Source: Rhodoferax_B ferrireducens_A (GTDB taxonomy: Bacteria > Pseudomonadota > Gammaproteobacteria > Burkholderiales > Burkholderiaceae_C). From it: DNA of 64,000 nucleotides. A program made the translations under genes and the position numbers. Positions within the stretch are counted from its first letter, which is position 1, and every line of letters starts with the position of its first letter. Below are positions 50,714 through 59,134 of this stretch, piece after piece. The notes beneath the pieces are model-generated. The model was not told where the DNA came from. It searched no databases and was given only the letters and a program-made list of their open reading frames with translations. The stretch is from contig NZ_JAVDXT010000007.1 in assembly GCF_031458075.1 (NCBI RefSeq), positions 122,452 to 186,451 on the forward strand, given 5' to 3'.

Positions 50714-51775
50714 CTAGCGCCCGGGCTGCGGAACGCAGGCCTGGCACAGCATGCCGGCCAGCCGGTGCAGTGCCTGCCAGGGATCGGCCGGCCAGTCGGG
50801 CTGCTTCAGGCCTTTGACGATGCCGTCCACCTGGTGCGCGGCCTGCAGCAGCTGGGCGATCTGGGCGCTGGCCAGGCGCGGCAGCACGCGTTCGAACAGC
50901 CGCTCCTTGGCGCCCCAGACGCGGTTGTCGCGCAAGGCCATGGGCAACGGCTTGCCCGCGTCCATCGCGTCTTTGACGCGCTTGAGCGAACGGATATCTT
51001 CGGCCAGTGCCCAGTGCACCAGCACCTCGGCCTCGCCCTCGGCCTGCAGGCCGTCGAGCATGCGCTGGGTGCGCAGGCGCTGGCCGGCCAGCACGGATTC
51101 GGACAGCTTGAACACGTCGTAGCGCGCCACGTTCAGCACCGCGGATTCGACCTGCGCCCACTGCAGCTCGCCCGGCGGATGCAGCAGCGCCAGCTTCTGG
51201 ATTTCCTGGTGCGCGGCCAGCAGATTGCCCTCCACCCGGTCGGCAAAGAACTGCAAGGTGCGCTGGCCTTCGACCCCGGCCTCGACCCGCTGGCCCTGGG
51301 CCTGCAGGCGCTGGGCGATCCACTGCGGCAAGGCGCCGCGCTCCACCGGCTCGACCTGGATGGTCACGCCAAAGCGCTCCAGCGCCACAAACCAGGCGGC
51401 CGATTTGGCCACCTTGTCGAGCCGCGGCAAGACCACCAGAGTCAGGGTATCGGCATTGCCCTCGGCCTGCTGGGCCAGCTGCTGCAAGGCCACGCTGCCG
51501 TCCTTGCCCGGCTTGCCGGACGGAATGCGGATCTCCAGGATCTGCTTGTCGGCAAACAGGCTCAGCGAGCCGCCGGCCGCCAGCACCTCGCTCCAGTCGA
51601 AATGCGCGCCCGCCACGCTGTGCACCGTGCGCTCGGTGTAGCCCTGCCCACGCGCCGTGGCGCGGATCGCGTCCAGCGCCTCCTGCACCAGCAGCGGCTC
51701 GTCGCCATGCAAGGTGTAGAGGGAGCGCAGGCCTTTCGAGAGTTGTGCCGCAAGCTGGGCGGGGGCGAGTTGCAT
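50714..51775 (-). CDS. holA: DNA polymerase III delta subunit
   Basis: 353 aa clamp-loader subunit that opens the beta sliding clamp. N-terminal LYTLHGDEPLLVQEALDAIR at 19-38, the HolA hallmark, DKQILEIRIPSGKPGKDG, and a C-terminal alpha-helical collar (LLQAAHQVDGIVKGLK). It follows lptE after 8 bp in the order leuS-lptE-holA, a common arrangement also in E. coli. Confidence 0.94.
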   Translation of the reverse strand: MQLAPAQLAAQLSKGLRSLYTLHGDEPLLVQEALDAIRATARGQGYTERTVHSVAGAHFDWSEVLAAGGSLSLFADKQILEIRIPSGKPGKDGSVALQQLAQQAEGNADTLTLVVLPRLDKVAKSAAWFVALERFGVTIQVEPVERGALPQWIAQRLQAQGQRVEAGVEGQRTLQFFADRVEGNLLAAHQEIQKLALLHPPGELQWAQVESAVLNVARYDVFKLSESVLAGQRLRTQRMLDGLQAEGEAEVLVHWALAEDIRSLKRVKDAMDAGKPLPMALRDNRVWGAKERLFERVLPRLASAQIAQLLQAAHQVDGIVKGLKQPDWPADPWQALHRLAGMLCQACVPQPGR

Positions 51776-51783
51776 AGCCCGGG

Positions 51784-52278
51784 CTAGATCTCTTTCACTG
51801 CCGCCAGCCGGCGCATGATCTGCTGCACGATGTCGGTCTGCATGCTGCGGTAGAGCAGCTCCACTTCCGCTTCCTTGCCCAAGGCCTGGGTTTCGGAGTA
51901 GCTTATGTCGCGCTGTTGCAGCAGCTCCACGTCGGGAATCAGCTCTTTGCCCTGCGGTGTGCGCAGGCGGAACTTCATCCGCACGCGCAGCTGGAACTCA
52001 CGCACCTGGCCGGCCGAAGTCAGCGAGGCCGCGCTTTTCTCGCGCTGGTCGCTGACCACATCCAACACCACCTGGGCTGTGTCCAGCAGTTTCGCGTCGC
52101 TGATGACCACCAGGCCGCTGCCGGTGAGGTTGCGCTTGAGCTCATTGCCCAGCGAAGAGGCTTCGGCCACGCGAACGAAGATCGTGCTGAAGGCGAAAGT
52201 CGGCGCCTGGCGCAGCGCAAAGCCGCAGGCGGTCAGCCCCAGTGCGGGGGCGGCGAGCAAGAGGTTGCGGCGGCGCAT
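51784..52278 (-). CDS. lptE: LPS-assembly lipoprotein
   Basis: 164 aa outer-membrane lipoprotein that plugs LptD in lipopolysaccharide insertion. Signal peptide MRRRNLLLAAPALGLTACGF with lipobox LTAC (lipidated Cys at 18), CGFALRQAPTFAFSTIFV after it as in other betaproteobacterial LptE. ATG 52278 shares one base with the leuS stop (TGATG), so it is coupled to leuS. A GTG one codon earlier is less likely. Confidence 0.93.
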   Translation of the reverse strand: MRRRNLLLAAPALGLTACGFALRQAPTFAFSTIFVRVAEASSLGNELKRNLTGSGLVVISDAKLLDTAQVVLDVVSDQREKSAASLTSAGQVREFQLRVRMKFRLRTPQGKELIPDVELLQQRDISYSETQALGKEAEVELLYRSMQTDIVQQIMRRLAAVKEI

Positions 52279-54935
52279 CACAGCACCAGGTTCACCAGGC
52301 GCCCAGGCACCACGATGATCTTTTTAGGGGCAGCGCCCGCAGCGGCCTTGGTAAAGGCTTCGCAGGCCAGGGCCGCGGCCTCGATCTCGGCCTTGCTGGC
52401 GGCGGCCGGCACATGGATGGAGCCGCGCAGCTTGCCGTTGACCTGCAGCATCAGTTCGATCTCGTCCTGCACCAGGGCCAGCGGGTCGACCACCGGCCAG
52501 GCCGCGTCGAGCAGATCGCCGAAGCGGTCCACATAACCGAGCTCGGTCCATAGCGCGTGGGTCACATGGGGGGTGGCCGGGTACAGGCAGCGCAGCAGGA
52601 TGCCGAAGCCTTCGATCAGCGCCACCTGGGCGCCGGCGGTGTCCAGCGCCTTGAAGTCTTCCAAGGCGTTCAGCAGCTTCATGCCGCCCGACACCACGGT
52701 GTTGTACTGCATGCGCTGGTAGTCGTAGTCGACCTGCTTGAGCACGGTGTGGACTTCGTGGCGCAAGGCCTTGGCGGCTTTGCTGAATTCAACGTCTTTC
52801 AGGCTGCTGGCGCTGGCCACGCTTGCACGGGCAGCTGCGGAATCCATAGCAGCGAGCTTGACGCCGAAGTTCCAGACCCGGCGCAGGAAGCGGTAGCTGC
52901 CTTCGACCGAGGCATCGTTCCATTCCAGAGTCGCCTCGGGCGGCGCGGTGAACATGGTGTACAGGCGGGCGGTGTCGGCGCCGTAGCGCTCGATCAGGTC
53001 CTGCGGGTCGACGCCATTGCTCTTGCTCTTGCTCATGGTGGTGAGCTCGTAGTGCAGCGGCGTGCCGTCGGTCTTCAGCGTGCCGCCAGTGATCTGGTCG
53101 CGCTCGTTGCGCACCACGTCGACTTCGCTCTCCCAGTGGTACTGGATGCCGCCAGCCGCCGGCTTGTGCGAGAAGGCGCCGTTCAGCACCATGCCCTGGG
53201 TCAGCAGCTTGCTGAACGGCTCGTCGCACTTGACCAGGTCCAGGTCGCGCATCACCTTGGTCCAGAAACGGGCGTACAGCAGGTGCAGGATGGCATGTTC
53301 GATGCCGCCGATGTACTGGTCCATGGGCATCCAGTAGTCGGCGCCCTCGGCCACCATGTGCTCGGTGTTGTGCGGGTCGCAGTAGCGCATGAAGTACCAG
53401 CTGGAATCCACGAAGGTGTCCATGGTGTCGGTCTCGCGCCGGGCCTTGGCGCCGCAGATCGGGCAGACCACGCCGGCGTGGAAACCTTCGTGCTTGTTCA
53501 GCGGATTGCCGGAACCATCGGGGATGCAGTCCTGCGGCAGCACCACCGGCAAGTCTTTCTCGGGCACCGGCACCGCGCCGTGTTCGTCGCAGTGGATGAT
53601 GGGGATGGGCGTACCCCAGTAGCGCTGGCGGCTGACGCCCCAATCGCGCAGGCGCCAGGTGGTTTTCTTGTCGCCCAGGCCCTTGACCTGCAGCGCATGG
53701 GCCACGGCATTCACCGCGTCCTGGAAGCTGAGGCCGCTGAAACTGTCGGAGTTGATGGTCACGCCGCGTTGCTTGTCGCCGTACCAGTCGTTCCAGTGGT
53801 GGTAGTCGTAATGCAGATGGTCAATATGCACCACCTGGACGATAGGCAAATCATATTTAAGGGCAAAGGCGAAGTCGCGCTCGTCGTGGCCGGGCACGCC
53901 CATCACCGCGCCGTCGCCATAGCCCATCAGCACGTAGTTGCCGACCCAGACGTCGATCGGGTGGCCGTTCAGCGGATGGGTGACCTGCAGGCCGGTGGGC
54001 ATGCCTTCTTTTTCGCGCACCGCCAGCTCGGCCTCGGTGGTGCCGCCCTGCTTGCAGCTTTCGATGAAGGCCGCCAGCTTGGGGTTGGTCTTGGCGGCAT
54101 GGGTGGCCAGCGGGTGCTCGGGCGCCACCGCGCAGAAGGTCACGCCCATGATGGTGTCGGCGCGGGTGGTAAACACATACATCTTGCCGCCGTCGATCAG
54201 CTGGCCGCTGCTGTCCTTGATGCTGTGCGGGAAGGCGAAACGCACACCTTCGCTCTTGCCGATCCAGTTTTCCTGCATCAGCTTGACGCGCTCAGGCCAG
54301 CCCGGCAGGTCGTCCTGGACCTGGCCCAGCAGCTCCTCGGCGTAGTCGGTGATCTTCAGGTAGTAGCCAGGGATTTCACGCTTTTCGACCACCGCGCCGG
54401 TACGCCAGCCCTTGCCGTCGATCACCTGCTCGTTGGCCAGCACCGTCATGTCCACCGGGTCCCAGTTGACCACCTGGGTCTTGCGGTAGGCAATGCCCTT
54501 GTCCAGCATCTTCAGGAACAGCCACTGGTTCCACTTGTAGTACTCGGGCGTGCAAGTGGCGACTTCGCGGCTCCAGTCGATGGCCAGGCCCATGGCCTGC
54601 ATCTGGGTCTTCATGTAGGCGATGTTGTCGAAGGTCCACTGCGCGGGCGGCACGCTGTTCTTCATGGCGGCGTTCTCGGCCGGCAGGCCAAACGCGTCCC
54701 AGCCCATGGGCATCAGCACGTTGTAGCCCTGCATGCGCAGCTGGCGCGCCAGCATGTCGTTGATGGTGTAGTTGCGCACATGGCCCATGTGCAGCTTGCC
54801 GCTGGGGTAGGGCAGCATGGAGCAGGCGTAGAACTTCTTCTTCGACCGGTCTTCGGTGACGCGGTAGGCGTCGCGCGCCGTCCAATGGGCTTGGGCTGCG
54901 GATTCGACTTCGAGATGGTTGTATTTTTCGAGCAT
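52278..54935 (-). CDS. leuS: Leucyl-tRNA synthetase
   Basis: 885 aa class Ia synthetase. HIGH motif in MLPYPSGKLHMGHVRNYT near 40-57, CP1 editing domain (about 225-420) with TTRADTIMG and GHDERDFAFA, zinc-type CPICGAKARRETDTMDTF, and KMSKS as TMSKSKSNGVDP near 625. C-terminal anticodon domain complete. Residues about 696-713, the linker after VWNFGVKLAA, are encoded by a family 1 repeat. Start ATG 54935 (MLEKYNHLEVE) is the conserved one. First gene of leuS-lptE-holA. Confidence 0.97.
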   Translation of the reverse strand: MLEKYNHLEVESAAQAHWTARDAYRVTEDRSKKKFYACSMLPYPSGKLHMGHVRNYTINDMLARQLRMQGYNVLMPMGWDAFGLPAENAAMKNSVPPAQWTFDNIAYMKTQMQAMGLAIDWSREVATCTPEYYKWNQWLFLKMLDKGIAYRKTQVVNWDPVDMTVLANEQVIDGKGWRTGAVVEKREIPGYYLKITDYAEELLGQVQDDLPGWPERVKLMQENWIGKSEGVRFAFPHSIKDSSGQLIDGGKMYVFTTRADTIMGVTFCAVAPEHPLATHAAKTNPKLAAFIESCKQGGTTEAELAVREKEGMPTGLQVTHPLNGHPIDVWVGNYVLMGYGDGAVMGVPGHDERDFAFALKYDLPIVQVVHIDHLHYDYHHWNDWYGDKQRGVTINSDSFSGLSFQDAVNAVAHALQVKGLGDKKTTWRLRDWGVSRQRYWGTPIPIIHCDEHGAVPVPEKDLPVVLPQDCIPDGSGNPLNKHEGFHAGVVCPICGAKARRETDTMDTFVDSSWYFMRYCDPHNTEHMVAEGADYWMPMDQYIGGIEHAILHLLYARFWTKVMRDLDLVKCDEPFSKLLTQGMVLNGAFSHKPAAGGIQYHWESEVDVVRNERDQITGGTLKTDGTPLHYELTTMSKSKSNGVDPQDLIERYGADTARLYTMFTAPPEATLEWNDASVEGSYRFLRRVWNFGVKLAAMDSAAARASVASASSLKDVEFSKAAKALRHEVHTVLKQVDYDYQRMQYNTVVSGGMKLLNALEDFKALDTAGAQVALIEGFGILLRCLYPATPHVTHALWTELGYVDRFGDLLDAAWPVVDPLALVQDEIELMLQVNGKLRGSIHVPAAASKAEIEAAALACEAFTKAAAGAAPKKIIVVPGRLVNLVL
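52799..52850 (-). repeat. Palindromic repeat family 1 inside leuS (copy 16)
   Basis: Minus-strand head GCTATGGATTCCGCAGC, core CCCGTGCAAGCGTGGCCAGC, tail AGCAGCCTGAAA. In frame in the linker between the catalytic core and the anticodon-binding domain. More diverged than intergenic copies. Confidence 0.55.
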
Positions 54936-54991
54936 GGCGGACGGGGGAAGCAAAAAGACGGGGCGGCGAAATTGGCCGCAAGGGGCTGATT

Positions 54992-55414
54992 TTAGGGTCT
55001 GGCCGCGGGCTCGGCCACAAAGCCGATACGGCTGAGGCCGGCCTTCTGCGCCACGCCTATGACTTCGACCACCCGGCCATAGGGCACCGTGGTATCGGCG
55101 CGCAGCTGCACCTCGGTATCGGGGTCGTGCTCGGCAATGGTTGCAAGCTGGGCGGCCAGCTCGGCGGAGCCCACCGGCTGGTTGTCCAGAAAGGCATTGC
55201 CGGCCTTGTCGACCACCAGGCTGACGAACTGCGGCGCGGTCTGCGGCTTGGCGGCGTCCGTCTTGGGCAGGTCCAGTTGGATCGAGGTCGCCAGCAGGGG
55301 CGCGGTCAGGATGAAGATCACCACCAGTACCAGCATCACATCCACCAGCGGCGTCATATTGATGTCGCTCATGGGCTCGGGGCCCTTGGTGCGTTCGAGG
55401 CGGCCGAAAGCCAT
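54992..55414 (-). CDS. exbD: ExbD/TolR-family biopolymer transport protein
   Basis: 140 aa. Short cytoplasmic N-terminus, one transmembrane helix with the essential Asp in SDINMTPLVDVMLVLVVIFI (about 16-35), and a periplasmic domain ending YGRVVEVIGVAQKAGLSRIG. Works with the ExbB-type protein as a proton-driven motor energising outer-membrane transport or envelope functions. ATG 55414, 4 bp after the exbB stop. TolR versus ExbD cannot be decided; no tolA, tolB, pal or tonB is adjacent. Confidence 0.88.
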   Translation of the reverse strand: MAFGRLERTKGPEPMSDINMTPLVDVMLVLVVIFILTAPLLATSIQLDLPKTDAAKPQTAPQFVSLVVDKAGNAFLDNQPVGSAELAAQLATIAEHDPDTEVQLRADTTVPYGRVVEVIGVAQKAGLSRIGFVAEPAARP

Positions 55415-55418
55415 GGTA

Positions 55419-56063
55419 TTAAACCGGGTGGTCCACCAGCAACTCACGCAGATCGCGGGCAAAGCCTTCGAGGTCGGCCTCGATGCTGCCCAGCAGGCGG
55501 CCGTAGACGTTGTAAGCCAGCACCGCGGGGATGGCCACCGCCAGGCCGGCGGCCGTCATCACCAGCGACTCGCCCACCGGGCCGGCCACCTTGTCGATGC
55601 TGATCTGGCCCGACAGCGCAATCGCGCCCAGCGCGTGGTAGATGCCCCAGACCGTGCCCAGCAGGCCGACAAACGGCGCGGTGGAGCCGACCGTGGCCAG
55701 CAGCACCTGGCCGAACTGCAGCTTGTGCAGCACGGCGTGCAAGGCATTGCGCAGCACGCGGGTCAGCTGCTGCGAGCGGTCGCCAGCCGCAGCCAAGGTA
55801 CCGTTTGCTTCTATTTTTGTAGCTGCAAGCAAAGGCAGGACCAGCGCCAGAGGGTCAAAGGATGCCAAACGCTGCTGGGCTTCGGCAACGCTGGGCGCCT
55901 GCCAGAAAGCCGCGGTGCTGCGCGCCACATCGACCCGGGCGCGGCGCAGCAGCCAGCCCTTCCACAGAATCACCACCCAGCTGGCCACCGACATCAGCAG
56001 CAGCAGCAGCGCCACCACGCGACTCACGAAGTCGCCCTGGCTCAGCAGCGGCAGCGCATTCAT
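55419..56063 (-). CDS. exbB: MotA/TolQ/ExbB-family proton channel
   Basis: 214 aa with three membrane helices: about 12-34, 115-140 (LLATVGSTAPFVGLLGTVWG, the family signature) and 155-180 (ESLVMTAAGLAVAIPAVLAY). Forms the pentameric motor ring with ExbD. Residues about 67-86 in the cytoplasmic loop between helices 1 and 2 are encoded by a family 1 repeat. Located between dapB and exbD on the same strand; ExbB is preferred over TolQ because the tol-pal genes are absent here. Confidence 0.88.
   Translation of the reverse strand: MNALPLLSQGDFVSRVVALLLLLMSVASWVVILWKGWLLRRARVDVARSTAAFWQAPSVAEAQQRLASFDPLALVLPLLAATKIEANGTLAAAGDRSQQLTRVLRNALHAVLHKLQFGQVLLATVGSTAPFVGLLGTVWGIYHALGAIALSGQISIDKVAGPVGESLVMTAAGLAVAIPAVLAYNVYGRLLGSIEADLEGFARDLRELLVDHPV
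55807..55866 (+). repeat. Palindromic repeat family 1 inside exbB (copy 17)
   Basis: Plus-strand head GCTTCTATTTTTGTAGC, core with GCAAGCAAAGGCAGGACCAGCGC, tail GAGGGTCAAAGG. exbB reads it from the tail as FDPLALVLPLLAATKIEA. Diverged in the core. Confidence 0.55.
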
Positions 56064-56067
56064 GGAC

Positions 56068-56907
56068 TTACTTCAGGCCCAGCACGTCGAACATGTCGAA
56101 TAAGCCGGTCTTCTTGTCGGCCAGGAAGCGCACCGCACGCAGGCTGCCCTGGGCGTAGGTGGCGCGGCTGGACGACTTGTGGCTGATCTCGATGCGCTCG
56201 CCGGTGCCGGCAAACAGCACCGTGTGGTCGCCGACGATGTCGCCGCCGCGGATGGTGGCAAAGCCGATGCTGGACGGATCGCGCTCGCCGGTCACGCCGT
56301 AGCGTTCGTAGACTGCGCAGTCCTTCAGGTCGCGGCCCAGCGCGTCGGCGATGACTTCGCCCATTTTCAGCGCGGTGCCGGAGGGCGCGTCCACCTTGTG
56401 GCGGTGGTGGGCCTCGACGATTTCGATGTCATAGCCGGTGGACAAGGCCTTGGCGGCCATTTCCAGCAGCTTGAGGGTGACGTTGACGCCAACGCTCATG
56501 TTCGGCGCCAGCACGATGGCGATGTCTTTGGCGATCTCGGCAATCTCGGCTTTTTGTGCGTCGCTAAAGCCGGTGGTGCCGATCACGGCATTCACGCCCA
56601 GGCTGCGGCAAGCCTGCAGATGCGCCAGCGTGCCTTCTGGGCGGGTGAAGTCGATCAGCACCCGGGCGTTCTTCAGGCCGGCCTGCAGGTCGGCCGTGAT
56701 GGCTACGCCGGCGCTTTGGCCCAGGAACGCCGAGGCATCGGTACCGATGGACGGGCTTTCCAGCCGGTCCAGGGCGCCGGCCAGCACGCAGTCATCGGCG
56801 TTGCGGATCGCTTCGATCAGCATGTGGCCCATGCGGCCCGAGGAGCCGGCGACGGCAATCGCGTGGACGGGAGTGTGGGCGGATGCGCCCGAAAGAGAGT
56901 CGGTCAT
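56068..56907 (-). CDS. dapB: 4-hydroxy-tetrahydrodipicolinate reductase
   Basis: 279 aa; NAD(P)H reduction step in lysine and diaminopimelate synthesis. Nucleotide-binding AIAVAGSSGRMGHMLIEAI at 17-35, DFTRPEGTLAHLQ, GTTGF, APNMSVGVNV and the signature EAHHRHKVDAPSGTALKMGE with catalytic His and Lys. Complete. It follows bamE (18 bp) and precedes exbB (4 bp), so bamE-dapB-exbB-exbD form a probable operon. Confidence 0.96.
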   Translation of the reverse strand: MTDSLSGASAHTPVHAIAVAGSSGRMGHMLIEAIRNADDCVLAGALDRLESPSIGTDASAFLGQSAGVAITADLQAGLKNARVLIDFTRPEGTLAHLQACRSLGVNAVIGTTGFSDAQKAEIAEIAKDIAIVLAPNMSVGVNVTLKLLEMAAKALSTGYDIEIVEAHHRHKVDAPSGTALKMGEVIADALGRDLKDCAVYERYGVTGERDPSSIGFATIRGGDIVGDHTVLFAGTGERIEISHKSSSRATYAQGSLRAVRFLADKKTGLFDMFDVLGLK

Positions 56908-56925
56908 GGCAAAAAACCGCCGGGC

Positions 56926-57471
56926 TTAAGGGGCGGGAGCTTCTAACGGAGGGTAGGCGGTGACCACAGGGGCCTGCGGAGCCGAGGCTGCCGCCACGGG
57001 AGCAGGCGCCGGGAAGGATTTGAGGCGGCTTTCGTCGGCTTCGAGCACCGGCACGGCCTTGGTGGAGCGCGTCTTGGCCAGCAAACTGACGAATTCGCTT
57101 TCGCTGGGCATGGTGTCGCCCTCGACGCGGTCCAGCACGTCGCCCTTAAAGAACACGGTCAGCTGGCGCGCCTGCGGCTCGGTGCCCTGGCGGCGCAACG
57201 TGAACACATAGTCCCAGCGGTCGCCATGGAACACGTCCTGCAGCAACGAGGTGCCCAGGATGTCTTTCACCTGCTCGCGGGCCATCCCGGGCTTGAGGGC
57301 ATCGACCTGTTCCTTGGACACGAAATTGCCCTGCACCACCTCGATCTGGTAGGGCGCCAGGGAGCTGACGAAGCTGCGGGTGCGGTTATCCAGGCCGCTG
57401 CACGCTACCAAGGTCGCGCAAACCGCAAGGGTCAGAGCGGTACCGGTACCGCGCAAGAAAGGTGCAAACAT
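56926..57471 (-). CDS. bamE: Outer-membrane assembly lipoprotein BamE
   Basis: 181 aa lipoprotein of the BAM complex. Signal peptide with lipobox LVAC (Cys24), then SLAPYQIEVVQGNFVSKEQV and LKPGMAREQVKDILGTSLLQDVF, the SmpA/OmlA signature, and HGDRWDYVFTLRRQG. A Pro/Ala-rich C-terminal tail (about 140-181) is typical of betaproteobacteria. Divergent from fur; a TACAAT hexamer on the minus strand at 57508-57503 could be its -10. Confidence 0.94.
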   Translation of the reverse strand: MFAPFLRGTGTALTLAVCATLVACSGLDNRTRSFVSSLAPYQIEVVQGNFVSKEQVDALKPGMAREQVKDILGTSLLQDVFHGDRWDYVFTLRRQGTEPQARQLTVFFKGDVLDRVEGDTMPSESEFVSLLAKTRSTKAVPVLEADESRLKSFPAPAPVAAASAPQAPVVTAYPPLEAPAP

Positions 57472-57552
57472 GGATAAAGGGCTCTAGCGATATGATCGAA
57501 TGATTGTAGCGGCAGCCTCCACGGCGCCGCCTGTAAAGAAAGACCTCCGTCC

Positions 57553-57969
57553 ATGGCCAATATCGAAGAACTGAAGAACACCGGCCTGAAGGCCACCCTG
57601 CCCCGCCTGAAGATTCTGGAAATCTTCCAGAAAGGCGAGTTGCGCCACATGACGGCCGAAGACGTGTTCCGCGTGCTGCTGCTCGAGCATTCCGACATCG
57701 GCCTGGCCACGGTGTACCGCGTGCTCACCCAGTTCGAGCAAGCCGGCATTCTGTCGCGCAGCCATTTCGAATCGGGCAAGTCGGTGTACGAGCTGAACGA
57801 AGGCCGGCACCACGACCACTTTGTCTGCACCGGCTGCGGCAAGGTGGAGGAGTTCTACGACGCCGAAATCGAACAGCGCCAGCAGATCGTGGCCAAAGCC
57901 AAGGGCTGGACGGTGCACGACCACGCGATGTCGCTCTACGGCCTGTGCGCCGAGTGCTCGGCTAAATAG
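57553..57969 (+). CDS. fur: Ferric uptake regulator
   Basis: 138 aa. Winged helix (about 1-82) with recognition helix DIGLATVYRVLTQFEQAGI; dimerisation domain with HHDHFVCTGCGKVEEF (metal-binding His and CxxC) and a second Cys pair, CAEC, near the end, the structural zinc site. Fe(II)-dependent repressor of iron genes, probably including fbpABC. Divergent from bamE, an arrangement conserved in many proteobacteria. A family 2 repeat begins right after its stop. Confidence 0.96.
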   Translation: MANIEELKNTGLKATLPRLKILEIFQKGELRHMTAEDVFRVLLLEHSDIGLATVYRVLTQFEQAGILSRSHFESGKSVYELNEGRHHDHFVCTGCGKVEEFYDAEIEQRQQIVAKAKGWTVHDHAMSLYGLCAECSAK

Positions 57970-58054
57970 GCTCACCCCCAGGCTACGCGCTTCGCGTCTT
58001 CGCCAACCCCCTTGCAGGGGGCAATACCAGTGGCCCGGCGGAGCCGGTTCCACG
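57970..58054 (+). repeat. Repeat family 2, copy C
   Basis: Begins at the base after the fur stop: GCTCACCCCCAGGCTACGCG, then CCCCCTTGCAGGGGG hairpin, CCAGTGGCCCGGCGGAGCCGG. It lies opposite to copies A, B and D on the chromosome but has the same orientation relative to its gene. Confidence 0.88.
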
Positions 58055-58089
58055 GTGTTTCTGGAAGGGGTATCTCAGCGGTAGTTTTA

Positions 58090-58148
58090 GAGCCTTTTAG
58101 GCCGCTAGCGCTTACTGCATCTGCGCAAGATGCTACTTAAACAATAGC
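58090..58148 (-). repeat. Palindromic repeat family 1, copy 18
   Basis: Minus-strand head GCTATTGTTTAAGTAGC starts 7 nt after the hprK stop; core TTGCGCAGATGCAGTAAGCGC, tail CTAGCGGCCTAAAAGG. It sits between fur and hprK next to a family 2 repeat. Confidence 0.75.
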
Positions 58149-58155
58149 AAGCGGC

Positions 58156-59106
58156 TTATTCAGCGTCTTCCATCGCCTTGCGGTGGCGCTCGACGAATTC
58201 CTGGTAGGTATCGATGCCGCGCAGCTGCAGGATGGTGTTGCGCACGGCGGCCTCCACCAGCACGGCGATATTGCGACCGGCCACCACCTGGATGATTACC
58301 TTGCGTACCGGTACGCCCAGCACGTCCTGGGTCAGCGGCTCGTAGGGCAGGCGCTCGTACTCGCGCTCCATGGTTTCCTTGCGCACCAGATGCACGATGA
58401 GCTTGAGGCGCATCTTGCGGCGCACCGCGGTTTCGCCAAAGATGCCGCGGATGTCCAGCAGGCCGATGCCGCGCACTTCCAGCAGGTTTTGCAGCAGCTC
58501 GGGGCAGCGGCCTTCGATGGTGGTCTGGTTGATGCGGTACAGGTCCACCGCGTCGTCGGCCACCAGGCCGTTGCCGCGGGAGATCAGCTCCAGGCCCAGC
58601 TCGCTCTTGCCCAGGCCGGACTCGCCGGTAATCATCACGCCCAGGCCCAGAATGTCCATGAACACGCCGTGCATCGAGGTGCGGTCGGCGAAATGCTTGG
58701 AGAGGTAGGCGCGCAGCACGTCGATCACGAAGGCCGACGAGTCCTCGGTCGAAAACATCGGTATCTGCGCACGCTCACACATCGATAGCAGCGCATCAGG
58801 CGCCACCTGGCCGTCGGCCATGATCAGCACCGGCGGCTCCAGCGTGACGATGCGGGCGATCCGGCGCGCGCAGTCTTCGGCCGAGGCACTGGTCAGGTAG
58901 GCGACCTCGCGCTCGCCCATGATCTGCACGCGGTAGGGGTGGATGTAATTCAGGTAGCCGACCAGATCGGCGCCGGATCGGGCCGCGCGCACCGCGACTT
59001 CGTCAAAGCGGCGCTCGGAAGCGCCCAGGCCAGCAATCCATTCCCAGCGCAACAGCGCGCGGAAGGCCTCGAACAGGACGTCTGCGCTGACAACGGTGGG
59101 TTTCAA
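58156..59106 (-). CDS. hprK: HPr kinase/phosphorylase
   Basis: 316 aa bifunctional enzyme that phosphorylates or dephosphorylates a seryl residue of HPr/NPr. N-terminal domain (about 1-130, IPMFSTEDSSAFVIDVL), Walker A GESGLGKSELGLELI near 155, LVADDAVDLYRI and the family signature EVRGIGLLDIRGIFG near 203. Start TTG 59106; no earlier in-frame start codon is plausible. Clustered with ptsN and hpf, the PTS-Ntr group that is commonly linked to rpoN. Confidence 0.94.
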   Translation of the reverse strand: MKPTVVSADVLFEAFRALLRWEWIAGLGASERRFDEVAVRAARSGADLVGYLNYIHPYRVQIMGEREVAYLTSASAEDCARRIARIVTLEPPVLIMADGQVAPDALLSMCERAQIPMFSTEDSSAFVIDVLRAYLSKHFADRTSMHGVFMDILGLGVMITGESGLGKSELGLELISRGNGLVADDAVDLYRINQTTIEGRCPELLQNLLEVRGIGLLDIRGIFGETAVRRKMRLKLIVHLVRKETMEREYERLPYEPLTQDVLGVPVRKVIIQVVAGRNIAVLVEAAVRNTILQLRGIDTYQEFVERHRKAMEDAE

Positions 59107-59134
59107 AGGCGGTACCGGGCCCGGAGTTAGGGGA

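Noticed and set aside
52557..54989. 810-aa open frame antisense to leuS, and similar long antisense frames (for example 3121-5088)
   Set aside because: Low-complexity His/Gln/Gly/Arg-rich translation typical of the opposite strand of a GC-rich gene; leuS and the phc genes on the other strand are certain.
58740..58790. Possible family 1 copy in hprK
   Set aside because: Fragments GTATCTGCGC and ATAGC occur, but the protein segment (CERAQIPMFSTEDSSAF) is conserved in HprK, so the match is likely chance.
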